DNA from: Cloeon dipterum
Taxonomy: Eukaryota; Arthropoda; Insecta; Ephemeroptera; Baetidae
DNA length: 64,000 bases
Assembly: GCF_949628265.1 (NCBI RefSeq)
Contig: NC_088787.1
Span: 11,584,501-11,648,500 of the forward strand
Reading direction: 5' to 3'
In this document: positions 36,891 to 49,640 of the stretch, piece by piece
Layout of the letters: every line of letters starts with the position of its first letter
Position numbering within the stretch: position 1 is the stretch's first letter
The notes under the pieces: generated by a model
What the model was told of the DNA's origin: nothing
Databases searched by the model: none
Seen by the model: the letters and a program-made list of their open reading frames with translations, nothing else
Program-made: the position numbers and the translations under genes

Positions 36891-39279
36891 AAGGCACTTT
36901 CCGCTGTGATTTCAGACTCCATCCAGCTACATTGGGTTCTTCACTTAATAATGCTTTCTTTTGATGCTCGGAAAACCAAAATCAGTCCAGCCATTCGCCG
37001 TAGATACGTTGGAAAAGTTTTTATATTTAAAAAATAGTTTTTTACGATTCTACGGTGATTGGCTTAACCGATTTTGGTTTTCAGCACGTCAAAATAAAGA
37101 AAATTAAGTGAAGAATGCACAGTGACAGGACTGGTGAATTGCTGAAAAATTCCGTTTATTAGGGCTCTGAATTATTGCAATTGAAGATGATTTTACATGA
37201 AATTCAGTCAGGGCTGTGGACTTAAGACAGTCAAGTATTTTTATTTTCTGAGCTTCTGACCGTCATGAATAATGAAATGTGCACAATTCATGCAATTTCA
37301 AGCGATTTAAACCACTACAAAAATCGTCTAAAACTGCAAAAAATCTATAAGTGACTAAAAATTCTCTATAATCAGTCTAAAACCACTTTAATCGGCTTAA
37401 AGAGTCCGAGGAAATGACCAAAATTATGTTTAACATTGGGCAGACAAGAGAGAAAGTGAGAGAGGATTAATTTTAGCCGGCTGCCAACAGGTGGTGGAAC
37501 GGATTATATATGTATTTTTATTTAATTGGATTGCGTCTGGCGATCATACTCACGAATATCGGTTTTACACGGGAAAATGCAAAATAACGTTGAGCCTTGA
37601 AGCAATATTTGAACGGGAGGAGCAAAACAAAGTTCTCTTCCGGTGACTTCATTCTCCCCTCGGAAGTTTTAATTAGATTTTCCTAGAACCTATTAACAAA
37701 AAACCCAGTGAATATTTTCCCGCCTTGGAACTGAGCTTAAACTAAAATCAAGTTTTGGAAGGGAAATATTTATTTTCTACATTTTCATCCAGTTTCCGGC
37801 TGAATTTTGACATGCTGCAGTTTGCGGTTTATTTATGAGTGTGTACGCGAAAATTTATATACTGGAACTTTGCAAACGTCCATGCTCTCGAAAGTTGCAA
37901 GGTAAACGACCCTTGACAAGTTTATGCACAATGCCTCTTTTTAAATAAATGTGTCCGACCGCCTTTGCTCGCTGGGTGCGGGAAACTCGGCTCGTAAATT
38001 TTAGAGGGATTTGTGGCAGCCAGTGTATGTATGGGAAAATCACTGCACCTGCCGCGTCTGCGTTTAAAAAAAGCTGCTCGTATGAGCAAAGAGGATTATT
38101 TTGACGTTTTTGTGCCGTCTACCTGATCGGAATTGCTTCGATTCAAATACACCTAGTGTTCCGATGCTAACAAAGCCGGTGGTATATCAGACCAGAACAG
38201 TTGTTTACTTTTTGTATGAGTGCGTTTTTTTCCATTTTTCAGACAGTAGGAAGCAGTATATCAGATTAGATACATTCCCTTGTGTAAATATTGCTGCGCG
38301 TAATTTATGGGCATATAATTTGCATGAAGTGTGCTATTAACAAGAAGGAAACTCTTGAAATGTTACGTTTTTAATTAGTAATGAGTTTATTGAATTCAAG
38401 CTAGTTTCAACGATGCAAATAAAGGTTGTATGGAAAATTTCAAATGTAACGAGCTATGAAATACCGAAAGTATAAAATTAATTTAGAATGTGCGTTGAAA
38501 ACTTTTTAAAATCAAATTTTAAAAACAGTTTTCATATCATCACAAAGATTTTTATTAGATAGACTCTATTTGACTAAGAGGAACCAACCCATTGTATTTT
38601 CTGTATTTCCTCTTTGTGGAAAAGTTTCTGATATTCTAGCCAGTGGCTGGGAAAAGCTCTAGTAGCTCACAATTAACTGGGTTAGAGATTTAAAAATGCC
38701 TCGTCAAGTTGTCCGATTTGACTGACTTAATTTTTAACATGGTTCCAATTTTGTAATTCTTAGCACGTTCAATTTTTTTTAATCGTCTGCTGTTTGGAAA
38801 TAAAAAAATGGCCAGCAAATATCGACCAGGATCAAATAATTCAGATATTGTATTTACTTTCTGAATATGTGTGTGCAATTTAATTATGAAAGATCAGAAG
38901 CGTTTTCAACAAACCTTTATTTAGTTTAAGAGAAAAATTGAAAAAAATGGAACGTTAAAAAATGGCCTATTGATCGATTATTTTCCTTCAGCACTATTTA
39001 ACTGCAAATTACCATTAAATTTATAAATTTAGAAAACATAAACTTCCATAAATTACAAACATTTGTAGCATGAACAAGGTTTAACCACACTGATCTTGGT
39101 AATTGATGTGAGCTCTCTCTTGTATACTTTCTCTTACAGTTATTTCCATCACAAATTATAAAATTTCACAACAGTTTACATGTCAGAAAATTTTAAATCC
39201 TTCCTTCTCTTGTTCCACTCACTATAATGGACGCCATCCGTTTTATTTTTTATTTCTTTCCAAGCCTGAAAAAATAGCC
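36891..39279. other. AT-rich, no gene
   Basis: No shared repeat or coding pattern was found in this 2.4-kb stretch. Confidence 0.35.
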
Positions 39280-39740
39280 TCAAATGTTTTTGCAGTGAAG
39301 CGCTGCTCGCGAGTCGATATAAAACAGCAGAGCCATTAAGCGCTGCTCTTTAATGATGCTTCTGTTTGTTATTAGCCGGGCAGATAAATATCCGGCGTTA
39401 GAAACAAGCAAGCAAGCAAGCGCGAATCAAAGCCATTATCGTGCCGCGCCGCGCCGTGCTCTCACACACAGCTATGGAGCAGAGTGCAAGGAGCGTGATT
39501 GGCAGCCAAGTGTTTGTTTGTCTGTTTGTCGTCGGTTGTTGCGGCGAAATGAGTCCATCTGCGATCTGATGGCGTGTATTTATCTGTCAGGAACTAGTGT
39601 TTGTGCCACAAATATAACACACACACACACACACACACACACAATATTATATGATGTGCAGAGCGTTTCAAGCAAGGCGGAGACCCGCTCAGCCGTAATG
39701 TAAGCCTCGCTCATGCGTGCGCGATACGCAGTTTAGAGGT
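39280..39740. other. GC-rich island with AC and AAGC microsatellites
   Basis: AAGCAAGCAAGCAAGC at 39405-39420 and a 26-28 base CA run at about 39616-39642. The 116-codon frame here spans these repeats and resembles no protein. Confidence 0.4.
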
Positions 39741-39892
39741 GAATAGGTGACACTCTCGCAAATGTCTCGATTGCAAGATGAACACTCACAGGTTGAATTT
39801 CAAATCAAACGGTATTGAAATGGAAGTAGAAACATTTGACATGCAGTTGGATCAATAAAAATGTAGAAATATTGATATATAATATCAGTCTG

Positions 39893-40517
39893 TTGGCTCG
39901 CATTGTTAAGGCATTCTCAGAAGTGTCAAAGTAATGGGATATATTCGAACTGTTCAGGGATCTAATACTGCGGCTGCCCAATGTCAGAGATGGCAAAAGG
40001 TGGTTCGAAATGATTAAATAGCTAAACTGCGCACCGACTTGCCACTGGTTTTCGCACCTTATTCTAGCAACTTTAGGGACAAATGTCTGGCGTTTCAATT
40101 TTTTTTTTTTTTGCTCTTTTTATCCCTGTCCGAGGACCGGAGGACCGGGAAGGGCGCGCACTGCACTAGCACGAATGCTGAAACCCGGGTCCCAATAACA
40201 CCGCGAACGGATAACATAGGCGCACCAGGCCGCACAGGGACCCAGCCCACTCAAGGGCCACTTGCCTCCGCACCGAGGACTGCTTTGAAACGCTAGACAT
40301 TCGTCCCGTGAAGCCAAATCACGCATGCTGGAAAGGTGCAAACCAGCAAGTAGCGAGTTGCCTCCCAGCCCGTTGAGCAATTTGAGCATTTCGAGTCACT
40401 AAAGTAACCACTTTTTGCCATCTCTGACATTGGGTAGCCAGTATTAGATCTCCGAACTGCTCAAATAACTCCCATTGCTTTGACACTCCTGAGAGTGCCT
40501 TAACAATGCGAGCCAAT
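39893..40517. repeat. Diverged inverted repeat, arms about 200-230 bp
   Basis: The left arm (39893-40096) and the reverse complement of the right arm (40287-40517) both read TTGGCTCGCATTGTTAAGGC ... AGTGTCAAAG-AATGGGA ... CCAATGTCAGAGATGGCAAAA and end ATGTCTGGCGTTTC or ATGTCTAGCGTTTC. Both arms can be translated as LARIVKA-S-VSK-W--FE-F-DLIL, so each may be a decayed copy of a coding piece of a mobile element. A T13 run (40099-40113) separates the left arm from a GC-rich loop. Confidence 0.7.
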
Positions 40518-40910
40518 TAAAAAGACCTCGGTGCGGGGAGGCAAAAAGATGGCCACGATTGGGCCCAAGCTCCTCTGCCTCATTTTCTCCGCTCAGGGAC
40601 ACGGTTGAGCTCATAGCCCACGGGATGTGCTGACCAGAGGTTAAAAAAATATTATGATGCAATGCGCCGTCACTCGACCAGACCGCGCATGATGGCCGCC
40701 TCCAGAGTCTCCGCGCGAGAGCTATAATGTGACATAAAATAATAATAAAAAATATGGTGTCATTTTTTTAAGTTGCGGTAACGAGAGAGTAACTGCTCAC
40801 CGCGACCATGGCAAAATTTCACGGATCTGTCACCAGAAATGGCGCAGAGTCTTATAGTCTGGGAACAAAAATGCATTGGTCGTTCTCTTACTTACGATTA
40901 GTCCTACGCT
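40517..40910. other. Repeat continuation and spacer
   Basis: The stretch 40517-40650 continues the right arm without a left-arm partner and includes the segment shared with 16434-16480. From 40650 to the MITE pair nothing is recognised. Confidence 0.3.
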
Positions 40911-40917
40911 TGATTAA

Positions 40918-41351
40918 AGAGGAATGATACTGGAAAAGCCTGGAAAATGCTTGTTGCCAATGCATAAACTCATCCCTTAGGATTCAGTTAAAGCCTAAAT
41001 TGACCTAAGGAGCGCTGTAATTTTTTGGGAAAATTGGTTGGAAAGTTACCGTGCTTTTCAAATGGTAATGGCTGTCTCCTTACTTGAAATCCGATTTAAT
41101 TTCATAACCAAGAGTTTCCCCAATAAGTGACATACGCCGTTGGACAGATCTTAACGAGTGGAATCGGAATATGCCAAGAAAATATGTTCGAGCACTGTAA
41201 ATTTTGGAGAAAATTGGCAAATTTTGAGTTTTTATTGCAGGAAGGTCATTTTTTTATTATTGCAAATTGTTGAACAAATTGTTAATCGATCAATTGTTTA
41301 TGGCATCCAACAATTTAAAAAAAATCAATTGTTGCCCAGTATCATTCCACT
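40918..41351 (+). mobile_element. TTAA-flanked MITE family A, left half of palindrome
   Basis: Begins AGAGGAATGATAC after TTAA (40914-40917) and ends GTATCATTCCACT before TTAA (41352-41355). It is full length and aligns with the reversed 18969-19404 copy throughout. Confidence 0.85.
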
Positions 41352-41355
41352 TTAA

Positions 41356-41764
41356 AGTGGATTGATACAGGACAGGGCAACAATTTAAAATATTTTGAAT
41401 TGTTGGATGCAACAAGCAGTTGATTTTTTGTTCTAAAATTTGCAACAATAAAAAAATAACTTTGCTACAGTAAAACTTTAAATTTTTCTCCAAAATTATC
41501 TGTGCTTGACCACATTTTCTTGGAAGATTTCGATTCCTCTGGTCAAGATCTATTTAACAGTGTATAAAACTTTTTGGGGAAACTCTTTATTTTGAAATAA
41601 AATAGGACATCAAGTACGGAGACAGTCCTCATCCTCAGCGTTTTAAAAGCATGCTAACATTGCAGCCACTCTTCTCAAAAATTTAAGGCCAATTTTGGTT
41701 TCAGCTGAATCCTAAAAGATGAGTTCATGCAATGACAACATGGATTTTGCAGTATCAACCCTCT
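41356..41764 (-). mobile_element. TTAA-flanked MITE family A, right half of palindrome
   Basis: Starts AGTGGATTGATAC directly after the single shared TTAA and ends GTATCAACCCTCT before TTAA (41765-41768). It is inverted relative to its neighbour and clearly more diverged, so it is not a simple recent copy of that half. Confidence 0.85.
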
Positions 41765-41768
41765 TTAA

Positions 41769-42534
41769 AAACAATTCCAACTCATTCCTCTCATAATAAA
41801 TGTATTTCTTGACGCCCTTATCATGTTTATTAGGTGACAAGACTTATTTACTTTTGCTTCCCTGGAGAGCGATTAGCCTGATGTTAGGTGAGAAGTACTC
41901 GTGGGGAGCCATGAAAAACGAATCGCGGCGGAATGTTTCCTCGTCAGTAGTGCTGAGTCTGCCTTAATTCCAGCGACCCAGGATCGGATTTCCATCAACG
42001 CTCTCATCAATTTCGTCGCGACTGACAATGGGCTAATGAAAAGAAGGGACACCGCGCGCCGAGATATTCCCGAGTCGATCGCACCGGGATCGATAAATAA
42101 TTTATGTTGCTGTTGACTTTGCAGCGACGGCGGCGGACCTTCTTTAATTATGTTTACTCCCTAATTATATAAACAGGCCAAACAATCGAGCAGCAAAATA
42201 TCGATTTCAAGACGCGCACCGAAGGGATTGTCAGGCACGGCCGAAAATAATTGTGTTAACCTGCTTCGCAATCGATAGTTTCACGCAAGGCATTGCGTCT
42301 TTATTCCGAAAGTCTCTGAAAATGACGAGCGATTCTGAATTTATATTTCAAATCCACCTCTGAGCTTAAATAATTAAAAATTGACCTATAATTAGAACAG
42401 GAATTTTTAATTAATTTTTGATTTGTGGAATTTATTAGCAACAGTTAATCTCTACAATGTGCAATTATGGAATCAGGACCAAGTAACAGTTAAATTTAAT
42501 ATTTTGCCAAATTTTTAAAAAGATAATAATGATA
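41769..42534. other. GC-mixed island (41860-42310), no gene
   Basis: Includes CGCGCGCCGAGAT and two ATCGAT sites (GGATCGATAAATAA near 42088, AATCGATAG near 42270). No protein recognised. Confidence 0.35.
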
Positions 42535-42542
42535 TTTTGCTT

Positions 42543-42817
42543 CAGCGGGGTCCAGATTCGTGCAACGCGCAAATATGGCGTCCGGTGTAATATGGTGCGA
42601 AAAAACGGTCACGTGGAAATGCGCGAAAAGAACCGAGTTTTTGTCAATATTGTGACATAATTTGCATTAATTGCACAAATTGTGTCTTTTGGATCGTAAA
42701 AACTAACTCTTGACACTCGTACGGCAATCCAAAGATAACTTTTTGTTTCGCAAATTCAGACGCCATCTTGGATCTGCGCAGTGCGAACCAATTTTATCGC
42801 AAATCTGGCCCCCGCTC
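42543..42817 (-). mobile_element. hAT-type MITE (family B) with 8-bp target duplication
   Basis: A 275-bp element with termini CAGCGGGGTCCAGATT and ATCTGGCCCCCGCTC, flanked by TTTTGCTT at 42535-42542 and 42818-42825. The 8-bp duplication and a terminus of the form CAGNG are hallmarks of the hAT superfamily. It is nested in the family-A-related repeat that resumes at 42818. No ORF. Confidence 0.85.
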
Positions 42818-42825
42818 TTTTGCTT

Positions 42826-43010
42826 GATTTCGATTACTCTCGTCGCGATTTATCCAAAAGTGTGCGAATTATGAGCTAAATTTCCCTCGAAGTGAAATAA
42901 ATCCTGATATTCAGCGCTCACCGATTGATTAGCACGCAAACTTTGGAGCCAAAACATCTCGCAAATTTAAAAGGAAAGCCTTGGCTCTTTGCCAATTTTC
43001 ATAGAATATT
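42826..43010 (+). mobile_element. Family-A-related repeat, right part
   Basis: GATTTCGATTACTCTCGTCG ... GTGCGAATTATGA matches 18515-18570. Extent beyond 43010 is uncertain. Confidence 0.5.
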
Positions 43011-43129
43011 TAAAAGTAGAAATTTTAATATAAAATTACGTTTTTTTCACAAAGAGCAAAATTTTACAAAAATATCATTGAATTTTGCACGAAAAAATCT
43101 AGAACTTTGTATGCATTCTCATTAGCATA

Positions 43130-43600
43130 GCTTGCTGCCAATTGAATGAAACTTTTTCCCGCAGCGTTTGAAGGGGATCGATCACTCTCGAGAGTGCAGT
43201 GAGCGATGCTGATTAGTTTGGCTGTAAGCCACGACGGCAAAAATGGAGTGCAACAAAAATGTAGCTCAGCATTGCGGCAGGCCGTGGGTTGGCCGGCGGC
43301 TGCGGGCGATATTGTGGCGAAAGAAAATGCAGCTTGGCTCGCTCGGCGAGCGCATGAAAAATTCACATTTGTTGCACCACGATCGATGCCCGTCCATAAA
43401 TAAGACTCATTTCCACTCACCGTTTCGCGTGTTCTGCTGTTCTGTGAGCGATGCCCCGCCGCTCCGTGCACCGCAGCTCTTTCATTGCACCCTTGAGAGC
43501 GACGCAAAGACCTGGAAAAGAGGGAAAGAGATACATTTTTACTCTGCTCCGTACCGGTGGGAAAATGAGGAGTCATTTCTTTAGCGAGGTTTTAATTTTC
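43130..43600. other. GC-rich island
   Basis: Frames of 113-170 codons occur on both strands at once, a composition effect. CTCTCGAGAG palindrome at about 43185. Confidence 0.35.
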
Positions 43601-44500
43601 CGTCGTTTTCTGCTGAGGCGAATTTCCATAATTTTGTTTTCAATCTCATTTTTTTTTTAAATTAGGCAAAAAAGTGTTAAGAAGTAATTAAAAGATTTTT
43701 CCTTTTTTTCCTCTTCCCAAATAGAAACTTGATGGAAATTGTATATTGAATAGCCTGCTCTAACATGACCGAAAATTAAACACAAAAATTAAAAAGAGGA
43801 CACAATTAATGCAATTTTTTGTCTGGGAATTTCTCAGATGACAATTGCCAATTTTAAATTTGGGGTTAGATCATTTTTCATTTCTTTAAAAATTAAAATT
43901 TTTATTAAATCCCATATGAAGACAGAATAGATTTGATTGAGATCGTAATTTAATTTCAGTTGAAATTAGAATTTCAACTGAATTTCAGTTGAAATTAAAT
44001 GCATTCATCCGCCTTGGAGCAAACAAGCTGTATTTAAAAAAAATTTAAATTTACCAATTTTGCATTTTGCATTTTACTCAAACATTTGTGAAAAATGAGC
44101 ATCTCATTGCTCTAAATTTGATATTAAATTTATAATTGAGAGTTGGATACCTTGAAAAAAAAACTCCGAACAACAGTTGTTAAGTATTAAGTTATTTAAA
44201 GTGAAGTTTGATTAAACTTGATATTCCGAGAAATGCATGTTTTTTTCTTAAAAAACCATGAAATTCGGGAAAACTAAAATTTTTGCTAAAATATTTTACT
44301 AGTCTCAACACAACCAACCTATGTTTAAATCAAGACGGTGATGTGAGGGAAAAATTTGGGCCAAAATTTATTTCTGAATCCCCCTTTCATGATATTTTAT
44401 TTTTATTTTTAGATATTATTAAGGCTTCAATCTTTTTTAATCAAAAGGCTGTATTTTCCATCACCTTTTATTAATTTTAAGGCACTCAGGTCTGAAGCAT
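43601..44500. other. AT-rich, with palindromic AATTTCAGTTGAAATT motif repeated
   Basis: AATTTCAGTTGAAATTA occurs at 43952-43968 and again at 43981-43997. An inverted AATTTCAACT lies between them (43970-43979), so several small hairpins are possible. Nothing else seen. Confidence 0.5.
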
Positions 44501-44795
44501 ATGGGTTGTTGCCGTTTTTTTCACGGCAAAGAAGCAGCTGATTGTGAGACGAGGGCGGAATCGGCGTGTGATTTCGGCCGGAGCGGCGCCATGGGTGGCT
44601 AACAAGGTGCTAAAAACGCATTATCGCTGGCAGGGTGAGCGGGGCCGGCCTATCCGTTCGGTCGGTCGGTCTGCCGGTCGTTGGGTCGAAAGGGAGCACG
44701 AAACTCTCTGCGAAATGATCCATTCATTCTCTCTCTTGCCGGAGCTTACACTTGTCGTTGGCTGCGCCCGACCAACAAGTGTTAAACCGGCTGAG

Positions 44796-44826
<31 letters not shown>

Positions 44827-45020
44827 GAGAGTGGCAACATCGAATTTGTGCCGCTGCCGGGATTGGATTATTATCGAGCAAGTACGTTTACGAGATGTGC
44901 GCGACGTTGGCTCCACTCTTCCGATTCGCACGCCTCACCGCGTCTCGTTTTTTGCTCTCTTTTCCTCTGCCACGCGAGAAATTTCTCTCTGCTTCTCGTC
45001 GATTTAGATAATTAACTTTT
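44501..45020. other. GC-rich island with GA microsatellite
   Basis: Contains TCGGTCGGTCGGTC near 44658 and (GA)-rich 44793-44831. Like the other islands it is open in several frames at once. Candidate regulatory element. Confidence 0.4.
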
Positions 45021-46009
45021 ATGTACTGCTTTCAATATTGATTTTCCACAAAAACATATGTGGGTGAAAACGCCAATTTAACAGTCTAGGAAATTTCCCA
45101 TCGATATGTCAATCAGAAAAGATACCTTTTTAGATTTTAAAATAGGAGTATCAATTTCTAAATGGCATAATACCGATTTTTCAGCCGGTATATTAATCTT
45201 GCATGTTAAAACGAGACTTTTAACTTCAGTTTTACGTAAAAAAAGCCGCATATAGTTCGATAAATAACAAAATAGGGTCCAAATTGGGAATTAATATTAA
45301 TATTTCTCTTTGCTTCTTTCCCAATTGAAACGCCTCTTTTTTTGTTCATCCGCTGACGTTATTTAGTCTTTTGGGAGCTGAGGAAAATAGTCAGTCGTAT
45401 ATATTTCAAACCCACCGCTTTCATTCAAGGTATTTCGGCACGTTTTCGACGGTGCGCAGTCTGTCAATGCTCAGCCACGAAATTGTAGAAATTCGTCTCG
45501 GGTGCAGGCACGCACATAAAGCCTATCTTTATTATTCACAAAGCAAACTTTTCGGCGGAATGAATTTTTAAGCAGTAGTTTGAGACTCTTTTGAATTCAC
45601 GCGAGATCCGCATCAAAGGAGGGAAATGGCTTTTTCGGCGGTGCACGACTCCCTCTCACTCACTCACTTCTTTTCTCCAGCTCTCGATTCCGGCGTGAAG
45701 CAGAGGAGAGGCTCCTTATTCGAGTCGTCTATACGCCTGTTGAGAACGAATCGTTTCTAAATCTACTCTTACACTTCCATGCCAGTGCAAATTTCTTGGC
45801 AGCTCCGTGATAAATTCTTGGCATGTATATAAATCAATTACTAGGAAGAAGAGGAAACAAGTTAAAATAACAAAATAAAATCAAAAGCTCAATAAAAAAA
45901 ACCTGGAGAAACAAACAGTGCTGAATCAGTAACACTCACATCCATATGGAATTATTTTTTTTCTAACACTGAATTGCAGTTTTCCTAATTTTTATTGATA
46001 ACAGAGTAA
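45021..46009. other. No gene seen
   Basis: AT-rich, with a small GC-richer patch at 45590-45760 that includes CTCACTCACTCAC. Confidence 0.3.
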
Positions 46010-46390
46010 GAATACACAACAATTGTTGGCTTTATTGAAAAGTCAAACAAACTGATACTTTATAAATTTGTTCTTTAAAGTGCATTGATAAAAAGGATCT
46101 TGCGACAAAAATTCCTTTTTTTCCCACTTTTCTCCAAAATCGTTTTGACTTTATTTTCTTGGCAGATTTCGAATCCATCGAGATCCACCAAGTGTGTGTA
46201 AGGCAGGTGTACTCCTGGTTGTGAAACAAAATTAGATTTCAAGTAGGGAGGCAGTCCTCACCGTTTGAAAAACCACTTTGAAAAATATAGTGCTCCCTCT
46301 ATAGGTCTATTTTAGGTTCAACAGAAACCTTCAGAGATTAGTTTATGCGTTTGCAAAAAGGATTTTCCGTTTGTCAATCTTCATCAAAAA
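46010..46390 (-). mobile_element. Strongly diverged family A MITE
   Basis: The order of segments follows 18969-19404: TTTCTCCAAAAT, then TTTTCTTGGCAGATTTCGA, then AGATTTCAAGTAGGGAGGCAG, then TTTAGGTTCAACAG. A six-base deletion removes CTCGTC from the core. Ends are eroded and no TTAA pair can be fixed. Confidence 0.6.
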
Positions 46391-47239
46391 TAAACATATC
46401 TTCATAAAAAAACAACGCAAATTACAGCCATATTTTCTTATTTTTCGTGACAAAATAACCAAAAATCTGGTTTAATTTTGCTTTTATGCAGGATTGGTTT
46501 GTACTGCATTGTTTAACTTGTTTTAAATTAATTTAAATGTTGAGTCGAGGATTTATTTTTTACTCTGACAAATTAAACCTCCAAGGATTTGGTTAAGACA
46601 TTAGAAGGTTAAGTACGTATCCAAGATGTATCGCTGGTGGTAGTTGAGAAAACACCTAACTTGCTTGTGATTTACGCGATCGGAATGGATGGGGAAAGTG
46701 GTTCTGATGCCACCCGTGGGAAATCCTGTCCAAACTGAAAAAATCGGTTTCAAGAGACTCGACAAGGCAGGCAGTGCATTAATCAAGAAAGAGCATCACA
46801 GGCTAAGTTCGAGCGAAAGGAAGGATCAAAATACGAAAAATGCCAATTCGGCCTTGAGGAACAAGATCAAAAATCAAATTTGGCTTATTTTATTTTCAAT
46901 TGAGTAAAAGGTTGATGAAAATACGTTTAAAATTTTTAATGGTTGCTTGAAATGCCATTCTGCTCTCGATTTTCATGATTTAAGTTTTTCTTTTAATGGT
47001 AATGACTTGTCTTTGTTGTTGATTAGTGCTGTCAATCATCAGCAAAATTAATTTAATTAATAAAGAAAAATAATTAATCTCCCTGTTAAACGCTCCTTGA
47101 GTTCTCATTGCCCGTCATAAAAGATTGCAGAAAATTTATTAATAAAAAACCCCAATATTAAAAAACTTCGTTGGTAATTCTCATTTTCTTTTCAAAATCA
47201 AAATTTTTCCTCATTTTCTTGAAGGAATCGATGGCAATA
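46391..47239. other. AT-rich, no gene
   Basis: Nothing recognised on either strand. Confidence 0.3.
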
Positions 47240-47770
47240 ATGTTTTAGATAATAAGGTGTGAATTCAGTTTTGCGTGTTCGAAGCAGAAACTGAGGACGC
47301 GGTCGAGGACTGAGAGAATTGGAGCAATGGGATCGATGTTTTTCTTTCTCTTTCTCTCTTTCTCTCTCTTTTTACTTTGCGGACGCACCCTTTGTGCCGG
47401 GCTCAGGATTAAGCCGGACAAAATGTATTGTGGGACGGGCTGCGTGAATCCGGTCCAAATCAAAATCCACGCGCTCGCTCCTTGCCTGGCAATAATCCCG
47501 CCTGCGAAATTGCCGGCGACGAAAAATCCTCTGCTGTTGCGCCGGCACAAACATCGCTTTATTATCTCATCGCTTCACATTATTACATTTTTCGCTGCTG
47601 CTACTATGCTTCTGGTGCTTCTGGTGGTTGGGCAAATCGACGGATTGTTTGCTCTGCCGCGTTTCTTTCTTTCTTTCTGAGTGCGTTGCATAGACCGAAC
47701 GGATCGAAATCGCTTCTGATCATACTGCTCCCAATATGGGCGTGAATTCTTGCTCAGAAACACGGGACTG
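47240..47770. other. GC-mixed island
   Basis: A plus-strand frame here starts with a Phe/Leu-rich signal-like stretch, but that is produced by a CTTTCTCTTTCTCTCTTTC run. No gene is called. Confidence 0.35.
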
Positions 47771-49129
47771 AAAATAGCGATTTCATATTAATTTTTAATG
47801 AGAGAAAACACCAGAAAATCAGAACTGCAGATGGAAAATGATCTCTGCATGAAGATATCTACCCCAGTATGTTTGTTTATTGGTCGCTTTTAAAAATTGC
47901 AGTCAAGAAAAATATTATCATGGGAAAGAAACATAAACAAAAAGGCAAAAAACGACAGGCAGAAACTGCATGGGCGCGTAAAACCAAAAATCGGGTCAAT
48001 TTAAAAAAAACAGATATAAACAATGATAAGTGAGGAAAAACATAATTTTATTATAAAGTAACTAAGAATCATTTGAAAGTTTTACTTTAAAAAAGCACTA
48101 CATATTATGCCAAACAAGGAGAATCAGCAAACATTCAAAGTCTTTTTGCCAAATAAATTTGCTAGGGTCCCAGGTCCCAGACCCAGAATGAACACCTTAA
48201 TCAATAGGCACGAGACGGACATTTTTTTGGTTATATCAAATTTGAGCAGACGACGAACGTTTTCGATAGGTTTTTTTTAAATTTTTTCCCCTGAAGTTTG
48301 TAAACTGCAAAATAAGAGTTCAATTAATTATTCTCATTTTTTAATTTTGATAAGCCTTTTTCAATTTACAAAATTATTTTGATTTTCAAGCATTAAATGT
48401 AACGAAGTTTTTGGATGTTATTATCCTTGGAAATTTTCTATCCGTATTTAAATTTGATTTTATAGTTTTATTAAACATTTTTATTTAAGTTTCATAGAGT
48501 GCTCTAAAATGTCTAGAATATGAGATAAAATTTATTTTTGTCATAAATATTTTGAAATTTTACATTTGAACTGTACATTTAACGCGTCAAGTTAAAAATC
48601 CGTAAATTTGTCATTGACTACAGAAAACTGGATTTTTCTCAAATCATAAATATGTATACCAAAATCCCCGGTTGTAGACCCAACTAGACGGACGAACGTG
48701 CAAATCAAGAGAAAATATAATTTATGCAATCTGCTTGTCACTCATGCTCAACGCGTTGCATACACAGTCGACCTCCAATCGTTTTATTTCAATAAAAGTG
48801 TAACCGCACTACGTGTTATAGTAAAACTAATGTATAAAGATTTAAATGTATTAAAAAATAGCTAATTTCTACTACATACAATTTTGGCTTCAGATGAATT
48901 TAAACATTTTATTTAAAAAAAAACACTTGTAGTTTAAAATTGGTATTTTTCATGGTTTGGCTGGGATATTTTGCCCCAATCATTCACATATCCTGAGCGA
49001 GAGATTAAAATACCAAATAATTAATTAATAACACAAAACAAGGTCACAAGGTGTGCTGCAACAACATTAAATATTTTTCAGGTAAAATACCAATTTTTGC
49101 ATTATGTAAAATCGTGAATATAAAGCTTC
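47771..49129. other. AT-rich, no gene
   Basis: No repeat shared within the window and no coding signal. Confidence 0.3.
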
Positions 49130-49640
49130 AAAGCACATTCCAGCGCGGTTGTTTGCTCAAACTGATTGCGCGCATCCGTTTCGTGCCGCACTCGTATGTA
49201 GCATAGGGAAATTTATGCGAAATTAATTCTGAGTGAGAGCCGCTCTTCACTCGCGCGCGTGGCGTGGCGAAGCCATTTTGTGCATTTAAAGCCGTCGGAC
49301 AACAACAGCAACAACGGCGACGGCGGTGAATTCCGAATTCCTAAAGTTTCCGCCACACTTGGCAAGAAAAATGCAGGCGCATAAATAAAGTGAGAAAGAC
49401 GTACTCCGACGCCGGTGGTGGTAGCGGCGGTGGCGAAAGAGAATAATGTGGCCGCTGTGTTTTAAAACTTCCGCCCGCCGACATCAAAGGGTGTGCGCGG
49501 GGCTCGTGAAAAAGACGTACGCAAAAAGCAGCGCTGAAGGCGGTGAAATTGAAGCATACATTCCGAGTCGACGTTTTCTTACCGCCAACTGCGGCTTTAA
49601 ACAATCAAAGCCGGCTTTAAGGACTGCTGAATAGTCGTAA
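49130..49640. other. GC-rich island
   Basis: Contains CAACAACAGCAACAACGGCG (about 49300) and GGTGGTGGTAGCGGCGGTGG (about 49413). Shadow frames on both strands, none recognised. Confidence 0.4.

Noticed and set aside
47327-47680. 117-codon frame with a signal-peptide-like start
   Set aside because: The hydrophobic start comes from a CTTTCT simple repeat; the rest has no domain, and other frames are equally open.
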